From NCBI GenBank assembly GCA_002631715.1, contig MRSX01000007.1, positions 29,147 through 93,146 on the forward strand: 64,000 bases of DNA, read 5' to 3'. Source of the DNA: Candidatus Porisulfidus sp. TsSOB (lineage in GTDB: Bacteria; Pseudomonadota; Gammaproteobacteria; Poriferisulfidales; Poriferisulfidaceae). Of the stretch, positions 17,098 through 25,009 are shown piece after piece (position 1 is the first letter of the stretch; each line of letters begins with the position of its first letter). The translations under genes were made by a program, and so were the position numbers. Below the pieces are notes generated by a model. It worked only from the letters and a program-made list of their open reading frames with translations, was not told the DNA's origin and searched no databases.

Positions 17098-17366
17098 CCC
17101 CCATCGTCCCGGCTCTGATGGCCGCCTTGCTGAAGCTGGCGGCTGTCTCTCCGTGCGACGCGCTGAAGGATCTGTACTTTGAGCACACGCACTCCGGCTG
17201 GGGGTTGTGCCGGGGAGAGCACGAGGGTTGCGTCTCGTTGATCCTGTTGCTTGACAAGTCGGAGGCGGACCGCGTATCTGGTCAGCTTTCGCGCCTCTTC
17301 CCGAACCAATTCGACGTCCCGATCCGCGTCGATCACGCGCTGTGGAAGAACGGGGAGTGCCGGTGA
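17094..17366 (+). CDS. Small exported or membrane-associated protein (transposon cargo)
   Basis: A 90-residue protein with a hydrophobic N-terminus (PIVPALMAALLKLAAVS) and four cysteines (SPCDA, GLCRG, EGCVS, GECR). It overlaps the preceding peptide gene by 4 bases. No family recognised. It closes a run of five small coupled genes. Confidence 0.5.
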   Translation: MTPIVPALMAALLKLAAVSPCDALKDLYFEHTHSGWGLCRGEHEGCVSLILLLDKSEADRVSGQLSRLFPNQFDVPIRVDHALWKNGECR

Positions 17367-17410
17367 GCCGAAAGCCGTATAATGGCTGCTGAAATGCTTG
17401 GAGGCACACC

Positions 17411-17653
17411 ATGACCAACAAAAACAAAATGAACGGCAGCGCTGACCTGCTGGCAAAAGCGCTTCGAGATGTTTTTACTGATGTCTTCGAGGCTGGTCAA
17501 AATACAGCAGTCGAATTGATTGCTGATACTGAAGAGCGACTGGAAAAGAATATCGGTGAAAGAATAGATAGCCTTGATGCAGAAATCAAGGGCGTGAAGG
17601 AACAGGTCAACGGCATGTCCAAGAAGCTGGACAAGATGCAAGACCGCCAGTAA
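17411..17653 (+). CDS. 80-residue coiled-coil protein (transposon cargo)
   Basis: The N-terminal part contains GSADLLAKALRDVF, shared with the 45-residue protein at 16852. Residues about 30-78 are a charged amphipathic helix with heptad leucines and valines (EERLEKNIGERIDSLDAEIKG...), likely a coiled coil. TTGGAGG lies about 8 nt upstream of the ATG and a TATAAT at 17380. Its TAA directly abuts the convergent transposase stop. Confidence 0.6.
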   Translation: MTNKNKMNGSADLLAKALRDVFTDVFEAGQNTAVELIADTEERLEKNIGERIDSLDAEIKGVKEQVNGMSKKLDKMQDRQ

Positions 17654-18586
17654 TCAGTCCTTAATCAAATCCCGGTACAGCAGCTGCTTGCCTGTGAGGC
17701 TGGTGGCGAGATCCCGCATCTGGTCGATGGTGTCCAGCTTGCGGACGTTGTGCCGCCCAGTGAACTCATTCAGGTAGCGCGCCAGGTGCTTCTTCGACAT
17801 CCAATGGTAGGTTCCATAATGGGCGCGCTTGAGAAGCGCCCAGAACGACTCGATGCCGTTGGTGTGGACGTTGCCTCGTACGTACTCGCCTACGCCGTGC
17901 CTGACGATCTCGTGCGAGAACGGGAAGTCCCGGTATACGGAGAACGAATCGGTGTACAGCGCGGCTCCCGGCGCGATGTGCGGGGCCACGTAGTCCTGCA
18001 CGGTCTTCAGCGTCGTCTCCGGAACGGGAACGGCCCGGACCGTGTTGGTGGCCCGGTCCTTCACGCCCACCACTGCGGTCTTGCCGTATGTCCCCTGCCG
18101 GGTGATCGCCTTGCGCTTCGACTTCGACATGTTCTTCCGCTTGCCGCCGATGTAGGCTTCGTCGGATTCCACCGGCCCCGAGAACGAGTCAGGCAACCCG
18201 GTTGCTTTCCAGCCCTCCCGGATCCGGTGGAGCATGAACCAGGCCGTCTTCTGCGTCACGTCCAGCTCACGGTGCAGTCTCATTGAAGAGATGCCCTTGA
18301 TGTTCGTAACATACAGATAGACGGCAAACGCCCACTTGCGCATCGGCACCTTCGAGTTCTGGAGGACCGAGCCGGTCTTGACGCTGAAGTAGTGGCGGCA
18401 GTCCGGGCACCAGTACGGCATCTTCCTGTGGCTGGCTTCTTTGGTGTCGGTGCTTCCGCAGTGCGGACAAACACGCTGGTCTCCCCAAAGAATCTTCTCG
18501 AACCAGCGCACGGCTGATTTCTCATCGGGAAACATTTTTGTAAGTTCGATCAGGGAGATTCCCTCGCGGTGTGATTTGCCTGACAT
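17654..18586 (-). CDS. IS1595-family transposase
   Basis: An intact 310-residue transposase that would catalyse movement of the whole element. The N-terminal zinc ribbon has Cys40, Cys43, Cys60 and Cys63. The ISXO2-like catalytic domain shows Asp142 in VESDEAYIGGKRKN, Asp213 in YTDSFSVY, and the third acidic/Asn position in HTNGIESFWALLKR (Asn243/Glu246), all hallmark segments of the IS1595 family. No frameshift or stop is seen. The 5' end faces the right inverted repeat, about 57 bp away. Confidence 0.93.
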   Translation of the reverse strand: MSGKSHREGISLIELTKMFPDEKSAVRWFEKILWGDQRVCPHCGSTDTKEASHRKMPYWCPDCRHYFSVKTGSVLQNSKVPMRKWAFAVYLYVTNIKGISSMRLHRELDVTQKTAWFMLHRIREGWKATGLPDSFSGPVESDEAYIGGKRKNMSKSKRKAITRQGTYGKTAVVGVKDRATNTVRAVPVPETTLKTVQDYVAPHIAPGAALYTDSFSVYRDFPFSHEIVRHGVGEYVRGNVHTNGIESFWALLKRAHYGTYHWMSKKHLARYLNEFTGRHNVRKLDTIDQMRDLATSLTGKQLLYRDLIKD

Positions 18587-18642
18587 TCAGTTCTCCATAA
18601 GTGTTTTGCGACACTTGGGATTGTACTGATTTTGGCAGTTTT

Positions 18643-18665
18643 GTCAACCTTTGTATATAATTCCC
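18643..18665 (-). repeat. Right terminal inverted repeat of the transposon
   Basis: Reverse complement reads GGGAATTA to GGTTGAC and matches the left end at 22 of 23 positions. It lies just upstream of the transposase gene. Confidence 0.93.
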
Positions 18666-18673
18666 GATAAAAA
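18666..18673. repeat. Right target-site duplication of the IS1595-family transposon
   Basis: GATAAAAA, identical to 13012-13019. The duplication overlaps the first As of the inverted-repeat element ahead of the pil operon, so the transposon inserted right at the edge of that element. Confidence 0.93.
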
Positions 18674-18699
18674 TGGTCTAAAAATTCCGACCATTTTTT
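18671..18699. promoter_or_regulatory. Inverted-repeat element, copy 2 (upstream of the pil operon)
   Basis: AAATGGTC and GACCATTT flank the centre TAAAAATTCC, followed by a T-run. It matches 12003-12029 with only two or three changes over about 30 bp. It lies about 55 bp before pilL. An intrinsic terminator (8-bp stem plus T-run) or an operator shared with the CPBP gene would both fit. Confidence 0.5.
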
Positions 18700-18753
18700 C
18701 TTGATTTCATTTCTTCGCTGGCCTAATGTGGCAGGACCAACCGGAGCCTGCCC

Positions 18754-19518
18754 ATGCGCGGAACCTTTCTTGCCTGTTGCCTCGCCCTTCCCGGCCTAGG
18801 GTCGGCTGCCGAAGATCCTGTCCCCATCGCCCGCTACGCCTACCTGATGCCCGGTAGCAGTCATGCGCAACGCCACCCTCTCCAAGTCACCCTGACCCAA
18901 ATCCGGTTCCCGCAGGAAATTGCCACCGTCGGCGACGCCTTGGCCCACCTGCTGACGCGCTCGGGTTACCGCCTTGATGAACGGCGCAGCCACTGGGCGA
19001 GAACCATCCTGATGCCACAGCCGCTGCCTGAGGTGCACCGAAACCTCGGGCCCATTCACTTGTCGGAAGCTCTGGGCGTCTTGGCTGGCGGGGCTTGGCA
19101 ACTCAAGGTCAATCCGCTGTATCGCACACTGATTATCCAGCCGACCGAAGAGTGGCAGGCGCAACTGGAGCGGCAGACCTCCCCCATTGAAATAGAGGAT
19201 GCCCAAAGCCTTGCCATGGAAGGCCCGGATCCGGCGACAATGGACCTGCCCTTGCCGACCGGCTTGCATGATCCGGCCGAGATCTTCGTTGAAGACATGA
19301 CTCTGCAGGAGGCGTTGGACCTGATCGTTCCCCCCGGTTGGACGCTTCGCCCGGAAGTCCCATCCACTCTTCTGCAAGCCCGGGTCTCGTTGATTTCCTC
19401 GACGACCTGGTGGGACGCCCTGACCGAACTGGCTCGAAAGCTCGGAGATCAGGCTCAGGACGAATTCGTCCTGCACGTCTTCGAAGAACAGAAACTGGTC
19501 GTGCTGGGACAGCCGTGA
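18754..19518 (+). CDS. pilL: PilL-like type IVb pilus protein
   Basis: A 254-residue exported protein, signal peptide ending near GSAAE. The segment from ARYAYLMPGSS through GDALAHLLTRSGYRL to PQPLPEVHRNLGPIHLSEALGVLAGGAWQL is the pattern of the PilL N-terminal domain found in ICE-type (PFGI-1/R64-like) pilus clusters. A second similar fold follows (EDMTLQEALDLIVPPGWTL). PilL is thought to assist the outer-membrane secretin. Its stop overlaps pilN by 4 bases. First gene of the pil operon. Confidence 0.75.
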   Translation: MRGTFLACCLALPGLGSAAEDPVPIARYAYLMPGSSHAQRHPLQVTLTQIRFPQEIATVGDALAHLLTRSGYRLDERRSHWARTILMPQPLPEVHRNLGPIHLSEALGVLAGGAWQLKVNPLYRTLIIQPTEEWQAQLERQTSPIEIEDAQSLAMEGPDPATMDLPLPTGLHDPAEIFVEDMTLQEALDLIVPPGWTLRPEVPSTLLQARVSLISSTTWWDALTELARKLGDQAQDEFVLHVFEEQKLVVLGQP

Positions 19519-21029
19519 ACTCACGCACTGCACTATCCCTGGTCGCACTCGCACTGTGTGCCTGCGCCGGACCGGAAATCTCGCCCGGCGAAATCCATCT
19601 CCCACAACCATTGGATGCCCCAACCGCGACACCCGCTCCATCGATGCCGCCTCGCCCGTTCGTCCGTATCAAGCAACCGCATTCAGAAAATGCCGATCTG
19701 TCCGTCACTCTCAACCTCAGGGAAGTCACGTTGGCCGAGTGCCTGACCCGGGCCGATCCAGCCCTGAACCTCGTGCCCACCACCCCGGAAATCGATCTGA
19801 GCCAACGCTACAGCGTCCGCGTCAACAATCTCAGTCTTCGGCAGTACCTGGACATTCTTGAGGGAATGACCGGCTACGCACTGGAACTGGATCCCGAATT
19901 ACCGATCGTGCACGTGTCGTCCTACCTGACGCGTTCCTGGGACGTCAGCACGTTCGCCGGCCACGGCCAGGCGAAACTCAAGGTCGGCCAAGCCGTTTCA
20001 TTGTCCTCTGCGACCGGAAGCAAAGACGGTGAAGGCAATCAAGACAACAGCCAGTCCGAAGAGGGCGCCGCAACAGTGACTTACGACCACACGGATTCCC
20101 CATGGGAAGACCTGCTTGCCAATGCGCGTTCGATCCTGGGGGTGTCCGACACTGGAACGGCACCGACACCCGGGGCGCCCCTCCAAACCTGGCTGGTCGC
20201 GGACCAGCGCCTTGGCCTGCTACGCGCGCGCGGGCCGGTCTCGCGCATCCACGAACTCGATGCCTGGCTGACCGAACAAACCCGCAGGGGTGCGCGGCAG
20301 ATCCTGATGGCCGTTGCCATTCTCGACGTCTCCCGCGAGGAAGGATCCGGCGGCGGACTGGACCTGAGCTTGCTCTACGATTCGGTGGATCGGCGTATCG
20401 CCGCCTCCCGAACCGTACCCGGCAACCTGTCTTTCGTACGCGCTGGCGGAGCTTGGGAAGTCGATGCGGCACTGGAGTTCGGACGCTGGAGCCTCAATGC
20501 CATGGTTCAGCAGCTGTCGCGGCACGGCCAAGTCACGGTCCGCAGCGACCCGGTCTTCACCGTTGTCAACGGCATGACGACTTTCCTCGGTGACGGGGAG
20601 GAGGTCAGCTTCATCTCCGGCACCGACCTGGTGCTCGGCGAAGGCAGCCGCGAACCGGTCCTTGCCACCGAATTCGAGCACATCCGGGTTGGCTTCCGCA
20701 TCGCCGTCACTCCGCGCATGCGCCATGACGGTTCCATCCTGGTGGAAGTCGTCCCGGTGCTGTCGTCGATCCGCTCGCACAGCGAATTCGAGACCGGCGT
20801 CTCCACCGTCGTGCGACCCAACATTGCCATTCAGGAAATGGCCACGCTGGCCATCACCCGAAGCGGCAAGCCCATCCTGCTCGGCGGGCTGATCCAGAGT
20901 CGGTCATTGCAGGCTGCCCACCAACTGGACTGCGACCATTTCCTGTGCCGGGCCTTCGCTGCCTCCACCTTGGAAAAGACCAACCGGGAATTGATGATCG
21001 TCATCACCCCCATCGAGGTGGCCATTTGA
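19515..21029 (+). CDS. pilN: PilN-type secretin lipoprotein
   Basis: A 504-residue outer-membrane secretin subunit. The GTG start gives a lipoprotein signal with lipobox LCAC, and the N0/N1 region follows (VTLNLREVTLAECLTRA, SVRVNNLSLRQYLDILEGMTGYAL). The C-terminal secretin domain includes PVFTVVNGMTTFLGDGEEV, VGFRIAVTPRM and KPILLGGLIQSRS. It forms the ring through which the pilus leaves. Length and lipoprotein nature match PilN of R64 and BfpB. An insert rich in Ser/Glu near residues 150-190 may be flexible. Confidence 0.88.
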   Translation: MNSRTALSLVALALCACAGPEISPGEIHLPQPLDAPTATPAPSMPPRPFVRIKQPHSENADLSVTLNLREVTLAECLTRADPALNLVPTTPEIDLSQRYSVRVNNLSLRQYLDILEGMTGYALELDPELPIVHVSSYLTRSWDVSTFAGHGQAKLKVGQAVSLSSATGSKDGEGNQDNSQSEEGAATVTYDHTDSPWEDLLANARSILGVSDTGTAPTPGAPLQTWLVADQRLGLLRARGPVSRIHELDAWLTEQTRRGARQILMAVAILDVSREEGSGGGLDLSLLYDSVDRRIAASRTVPGNLSFVRAGGAWEVDAALEFGRWSLNAMVQQLSRHGQVTVRSDPVFTVVNGMTTFLGDGEEVSFISGTDLVLGEGSREPVLATEFEHIRVGFRIAVTPRMRHDGSILVEVVPVLSSIRSHSEFETGVSTVVRPNIAIQEMATLAITRSGKPILLGGLIQSRSLQAAHQLDCDHFLCRAFAASTLEKTNRELMIVITPIEVAI

Positions 21030-21898
21030 TGATTCCACTCGACCGTCCTATCCGGATCGGCTCACGCCAAGTAATTCTGGTGGACGACCTGGTGCTGACG
21101 CATCTCACCGGTGCTTTAGCCGAACGTCTGATGGCCGTCGCTTCAGATGATCCAGAACTGCCCCTCTATGTCGAGCAAGAATCCGTCGACGCCCTGTCCG
21201 AACTCTATCCCGGCCTGCCCCTGTACGGACTCTGGCAGGTCCTGATCGCGTCCGGGCTCATCCCGAAGAAACCCGGCCTGTTCCAAGTTGCCACGGATAC
21301 CGAGCCGCATGGAGGGCGCTACCTCCTTCGCGAAACCGGCAACGCCTGCAGCGGACGGATCACGGGCGAAACCCTACTGGATGCGTTCGCACTAGCCGAC
21401 ATTGCACCCGAGCCAATTTGGATCGACCCGGCACCCGAGATCCTCAGCCTTCCGCCGCAGCCAATCCAAACCCTGCGATACCGCCGGGCTCAGAAGGCCC
21501 GCGCCCGCCTTCGGGCTCTGACAGCCGCTACCATCATGGTTCTCGGCAGCGCATTCGCGGGTACTGCGGCCGACCATATCCTGAGCCATCGCCATGCACA
21601 AAAAGTACAGCAGGCCGAACATCTTCGCGAACAGACCGTCCGGCTGCAACAGGATCTCGCTCGTTTGGAAGCCGGCGGACGCATTGAACCCATCGACCAG
21701 TCACGCCGTCTCGATCAGCTGCTAGTCCTGTCCTGGAGCTTCCAGCCAATCGAACTGCCGCAAGCCTCTGTACTGGCCGCCTCGACGCTGACAGCCATCG
21801 TGTACCCGCTCGACACGCTCCCGCCCACTCCTCCAGCCGGACTGATGGCCCGGCAGATCACGCACCAGCCCGATGGCTCGCTTCGCATTGTCTGGTAG
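21029..21898 (+). CDS. PilO-like pilus assembly protein (inner membrane)
   Basis: A 289-residue protein with a soluble N-terminal part, one central membrane helix (about residues 168-188, ALTAATIMVLGSAFAG), a short coiled coil (HRHAQKVQQAEHLREQTVRLQQDLARLE) and a periplasmic C-terminus. The position after the secretin and this plan fit PilO (PilO2) of thin-pilus clusters, though R64 PilO is longer. Its first base overlaps the pilN stop, and its end overlaps the next gene by 26 bases. Sequence identity to PilO is not evident by eye. Confidence 0.5.
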   Translation: MIPLDRPIRIGSRQVILVDDLVLTHLTGALAERLMAVASDDPELPLYVEQESVDALSELYPGLPLYGLWQVLIASGLIPKKPGLFQVATDTEPHGGRYLLRETGNACSGRITGETLLDAFALADIAPEPIWIDPAPEILSLPPQPIQTLRYRRAQKARARLRALTAATIMVLGSAFAGTAADHILSHRHAQKVQQAEHLREQTVRLQQDLARLEAGGRIEPIDQSRRLDQLLVLSWSFQPIELPQASVLAASTLTAIVYPLDTLPPTPPAGLMARQITHQPDGSLRIVW

Positions 21899-22382
21899 CC
21901 GGTGGCAGCCGCAAGGACTATTCGTGCTGTTCGGCATCCTATGCCTGAGCCTTGCGGGCCTTGCTGTAGCTGTGCTCGACCAGAAGCGTGTCACCCCGGA
22001 CTTGGCCGGAATTTCCGAACAGTACACGCAACTTGTGCAATCCCGGCAACGCCTCGAAAGCCTGCCGCCGGTGCGTCCCATCCACTGGCAACTGCGGCGA
22101 CTGCGCCAACTGGCCCGGGCTCTGCCGGGGGTGCATGAGATGAAGGTTATCGAAGCGGACCCGAGCATTTACCCGGAAGCAGTCCAGCAACGAATCGGCA
22201 GTTTCGGTGGCACAGTGTGGAAAGTTGCGCTGCGCGGGACGTTTCCGTCCATCGTCTGGCTGTGCCGAATCGCCCAACCACAGGTGCCGCTGATCGTGGA
22301 CGAGATCCGGGCCTCGGGTGGAATCGCGCATGTCGTGCTGTTCATGCTCGGTGCGAACCCCGACGTCAAGGGTGAAGCATGA
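21873..22382 (+). CDS. Bitopic pilus assembly protein, PilO/PulM-like
   Basis: A 169-residue protein with one N-terminal membrane helix (GLFVLFGILCLSLAGLAVAVL, residues about 15-35), then a short helix and an alpha/beta periplasmic domain (MKVIEADPSIYPEAVQQRIGSFGGTVW...). This is the plan of inner-membrane platform proteins such as PilN/PilO or GspM. It may do what the C-terminal part of a full-length PilO does elsewhere. It overlaps both neighbours, so it belongs to the operon. Confidence 0.45.
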   Translation: MARFALSGSRWQPQGLFVLFGILCLSLAGLAVAVLDQKRVTPDLAGISEQYTQLVQSRQRLESLPPVRPIHWQLRRLRQLARALPGVHEMKVIEADPSIYPEAVQQRIGSFGGTVWKVALRGTFPSIVWLCRIAQPQVPLIVDEIRASGGIAHVVLFMLGANPDVKGEA

Positions 22383-22849
22383 GGGCGGCCTTGCTGGCAG
22401 TCGTCCTGTCCGCCCCAGTGCTGGCGGATGGCGATCCTGCCGGAGAAGTCTCCCGGCGAATTCTCCAGGAGGCCGAAACCCATATTCACGAATTGCAGCG
22501 CCTGCATGCCACCGACGCGCTCCTTGAAGTCCAGTTGCGGATCGCGAAGAAGCTTCAAGAATGCCGGCAGACCGGCTATCCCTGCCCGGGCGCGGAACTG
22601 ATCCCGTTGCCGCCCGGAGAAGCGGATCACCCCGGCCCGATCCCAGCGCGAACCCTAGACCTGCCGCGACTCATCAATATCTACCAGGGACGCGCGCAAT
22701 TGCGTCTCGACAGTGGCCAGCACATCGAGATTCGTGCTGGTCAGCAACTTGGGCCTTGGCAAATCCATTCGGTCGGCATTGACTCGCTCGAAGTCCAAAG
22801 CTCCGATGGAATGCGGTTTCGAATCCCGCTTGAGAGGACGGTACCGTGA
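22379..22849 (+). CDS. pilP: PilP-like pilus biogenesis protein
   Basis: A 156-residue exported protein with a short signal peptide ending near VLADG. An N-terminal helical part (RRILQEAETHIHELQRLHATDALLEVQLRIAKKLQEC) precedes a small beta domain (INIYQGRAQLRLDSGQHIEIRAGQQLGPWQIHSVG), the pattern of type IVb PilP. It likely links the inner-membrane platform with the secretin. It overlaps both neighbouring genes by 4 bases. Confidence 0.7.
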   Translation: MRAALLAVVLSAPVLADGDPAGEVSRRILQEAETHIHELQRLHATDALLEVQLRIAKKLQECRQTGYPCPGAELIPLPPGEADHPGPIPARTLDLPRLINIYQGRAQLRLDSGQHIEIRAGQQLGPWQIHSVGIDSLEVQSSDGMRFRIPLERTVP

Positions 22850-24549
22850 GCGTTCTGCCCGATCGGATCATGCAACGCTTCGAGGCGGTCCGTCAGATGC
22901 TCGTGAATTCCGGTGCCCTGCCGTCGAATGCCATGCAACTGGCCTGCCCGGACACTCCTGAGGCGATTGTCCCTCGCCTGCTGCGGGCTGGTGCCGACGT
23001 GGAATCGGTCACGCTGGCCCTGTCGGAGGCTTTTTCGATGCCAGTGTATTCCGAGAACCTGCACGGCCCCTTGGACTATGCTGCGGATGGTGCCGTGGCC
23101 TGGGCCGACGGTCGATTGTTCGTGACCGACCCGTTCGCCTGCCAACACTTGATCCGTAACCCGCAACTGGCACTGCCGAGGGATGCCTTGAGTCGGCACC
23201 GCGGAGAAACCGGGCTGATCCCGGTCCAGCCCGACGCCCGCTCCGAAAAGATCCAGGACCCATCCCTATCTCCGGAAGCGGAGCAGGTTCTGCACGAATG
23301 GCTCACGCTCGCCATCGACCACCAGGCCAGCGACCTTCACATCGTGCCGCGCGACAACGAGGCCGTGGAAATCAAGATGCGCCGAAACGGCCTGCTCCTG
23401 ACCCTGCGCGAGGAACGCATGGTGATGTCGGAAAGATGCAACTACCGGCTGATCTCCAACACCCTGCTGACCTTGTCCGGGAACCAGCACGGGGTCTACA
23501 ACACGCCAAAGGACGGCAGCTTGGAGATGTCCCTGAGGGGGCAGGTTTTCTTCATCCGGGTCAACATGTGTCCGGTCACCATCGGCCGCAAGGTCTGGGG
23601 CTCATTCACGCTGCGCATCGCGGCCGGCTACCAGCGTTCGGTGCAGACCTTGAGCCAACTGGCCTTGGGCCCTGCTTTTGTCAAGTCATTGCGCCGGATC
23701 GTCGCCATGAACAGCGGCCTGTTCCTGCTGACCGGCCCAACCGGAGCAGGCAAAACCACGACCTTCTATGCGCTGGTGATGGAGATCCTTCGGCGCAACC
23801 GCAGCCAAATCTCCATCAAGACGCTGGAGGACCCTATCGAAGTGCAGATCCCGGGCATCGACCAGATCCAGATCAACGACGATATCGGCATGAGCTACGC
23901 CACAGGCCTGCGCGCGCTCCTCCGCGCAGACCCGGACGTCATCCTGATCGGTGAGATCCGGGATGAGGAGACGGCGCAACTCGCCTGCCGGGCAAGCCTG
24001 ACCGGCCATCTGGTGCTCTCCACCCTGCACACCAACAACAGCCTCGGTGCCATCGAGCGCCTGCGCAATCTCGGCGTCCACTCCCACCTGATCGCCGATA
24101 CCCTGGCTGCTGTCAGTGCGCAGCGACTGGTCCGCCAAGTTTGTCCTCTTTGCGCCACGCATGGCTACGACGAAGCCGGCTGGGAAGCCACTGGCCTGCT
24201 TGGGCTCCCGCCGGGCGAGCATTGGCCGATCGCCCGCCCGGAGGGATGCGAGCGCTGCGAGCACAGCGGCTATCGCGGACGGATTTGCATCGCGGAAACC
24301 TTGTTCCTGGAGCCCCGGCTTGCCAGCCGCATTGCCGACGGCTCCGGCCTCGCGCAACTGTACGACACCGCCCGCACCCAGGGATTTCACGGCCTTTGGG
24401 ATCACGCCACAGACCTGGTCCGCGCCGGACAGACCACCTGGGCTGAATGCCTACGCATCCTGCCCGAACCTCCCGGTGAACCCATTCAGGTTCCCGAATC
24501 ACACACCCTTCCTCTTCAACTCGCTTTCACGGAGAACCACCCATCATGA
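22846..24549 (+). CDS. pilQ: Pilus assembly ATPase PilQ (GspE family)
   Basis: A 567-residue GTG-started secretion ATPase that powers pilin polymerisation at the inner membrane. Walker A is GPTGAGKTTTFYAL near residue 300, the Asp box follows in IKTLEDPIEVQIPGIDQIQIND, Walker B is DPDVILIGEIRDEETAQ, and the His box TGHLVLSTLHTN comes next. The N-terminal GspE-N-like part is present. A zinc-binding tetracysteine-like segment (RQVCPLCATHG ... GCERCEHSG) is kept in the C-terminal region. In R64 nomenclature PilQ is the ATPase, unlike Pseudomonas PilQ. Confidence 0.9.
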   Translation: MSVLPDRIMQRFEAVRQMLVNSGALPSNAMQLACPDTPEAIVPRLLRAGADVESVTLALSEAFSMPVYSENLHGPLDYAADGAVAWADGRLFVTDPFACQHLIRNPQLALPRDALSRHRGETGLIPVQPDARSEKIQDPSLSPEAEQVLHEWLTLAIDHQASDLHIVPRDNEAVEIKMRRNGLLLTLREERMVMSERCNYRLISNTLLTLSGNQHGVYNTPKDGSLEMSLRGQVFFIRVNMCPVTIGRKVWGSFTLRIAAGYQRSVQTLSQLALGPAFVKSLRRIVAMNSGLFLLTGPTGAGKTTTFYALVMEILRRNRSQISIKTLEDPIEVQIPGIDQIQINDDIGMSYATGLRALLRADPDVILIGEIRDEETAQLACRASLTGHLVLSTLHTNNSLGAIERLRNLGVHSHLIADTLAAVSAQRLVRQVCPLCATHGYDEAGWEATGLLGLPPGEHWPIARPEGCERCEHSGYRGRICIAETLFLEPRLASRIADGSGLAQLYDTARTQGFHGLWDHATDLVRAGQTTWAECLRILPEPPGEPIQVPESHTLPLQLAFTENHPS

Positions 24550-25007
24550 AACATCCAAACCCAAGCCTCCGCCAACGCGGATTCACCTTGCCGGAGATCC
24601 TGGCCGTCATCGCGCTGATCGGCATTCTCGTCTCGACGATCGTCACGAGCTTCGGGACGGCCGAGACGGAACTGGCGATGGCCAGCAGCAAGGACACCCT
24701 GCTCAACGACATCCCTGCCGCCTTGATTTCGTACCGCGCGATCAACGGCAGCCTGACCGGCGTCACCAAGACGGACGTCACGAATGCCGGCGTCTCTGCC
24801 AATGGACCGTTCGGCGATACCTGGACGCTGGGAACTCCGGCCGCGCGAACCGTCAGCCTCAGTTGGGTGCTCACCAGCGCCGAGGATGCGGACGCCTTCG
24901 GTTCCGATCTCGCCACCGCCCTCGGGCTTGCATCAGGATCGGCCGTCAGTTCGACTTCCTACGACAACGACGACGACACGTTGACGGTGAACTACCGGAT
25001 CCCCTGA
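24546..25007 (+). CDS. pilS: Major type IVb pilin (PilS-like)
   Basis: A 153-residue prepilin. The leader KHPNPSLRQRG precedes the class III cleavage motif G/FTLPE, followed by the hydrophobic spine LAVIALIGILVSTIVTSF. The globular part is Ser/Thr/Asp-rich and lacks an obvious C-terminal cysteine pair, unlike many type IVb pilins. It overlaps the ATPase stop by 4 bases. The prepilin peptidase needed to process it is not encoded in the window. Confidence 0.8.
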   Translation: MKHPNPSLRQRGFTLPEILAVIALIGILVSTIVTSFGTAETELAMASSKDTLLNDIPAALISYRAINGSLTGVTKTDVTNAGVSANGPFGDTWTLGTPAARTVSLSWVLTSAEDADAFGSDLATALGLASGSAVSSTSYDNDDDTLTVNYRIP

Positions 25008-25009
25008 CC

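Larger units (their letters stand above)
13020..18665. mobile_element. IS1595-family transposon with cargo (5646 bp)
   Basis: The element is bounded by 23-bp terminal inverted repeats starting GGGAATTA and ending GGTTGAC, identical at 22 of 23 positions, and by a perfect 8-bp target duplication. The transposase is intact and sits at the right end, reading inward. No inner copy of the inverted repeat is visible next to the transposase, so the cargo lies between the functional ends of one element and is not merely adjacent. The cargo comprises a three-gene minus-strand unit, a Leu-like tRNA with Glu anticodon, a lipoprotein, a HicB-like pair, a run of small overlapping membrane and lipoprotein genes, and a short coiled-coil protein. 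Some IS1595 members are known to carry passenger genes. Perfect duplication and intact transposase suggest fairly recent insertion. Confidence 0.92.

Noticed and set aside
16331..17427. A 334-codon minus-strand opening in the cargo region
   Set aside because: The plus-strand small genes have good starts, lipoprotein signals and 4-base overlaps; the minus frame is Arg/Ser-rich without such support.
13012..18673. A composite transposon bounded by two IS copies
   Set aside because: Only one transposase exists, and the 23-bp ends plus 8-bp duplication belong to a single unit.
24116..25009. An N-terminal part of PilR extending back through pilQ and pilS
   Set aside because: This stretch is an alternate frame of the ATPase and pilin genes; GspF homology begins only after the GTG at 25010.
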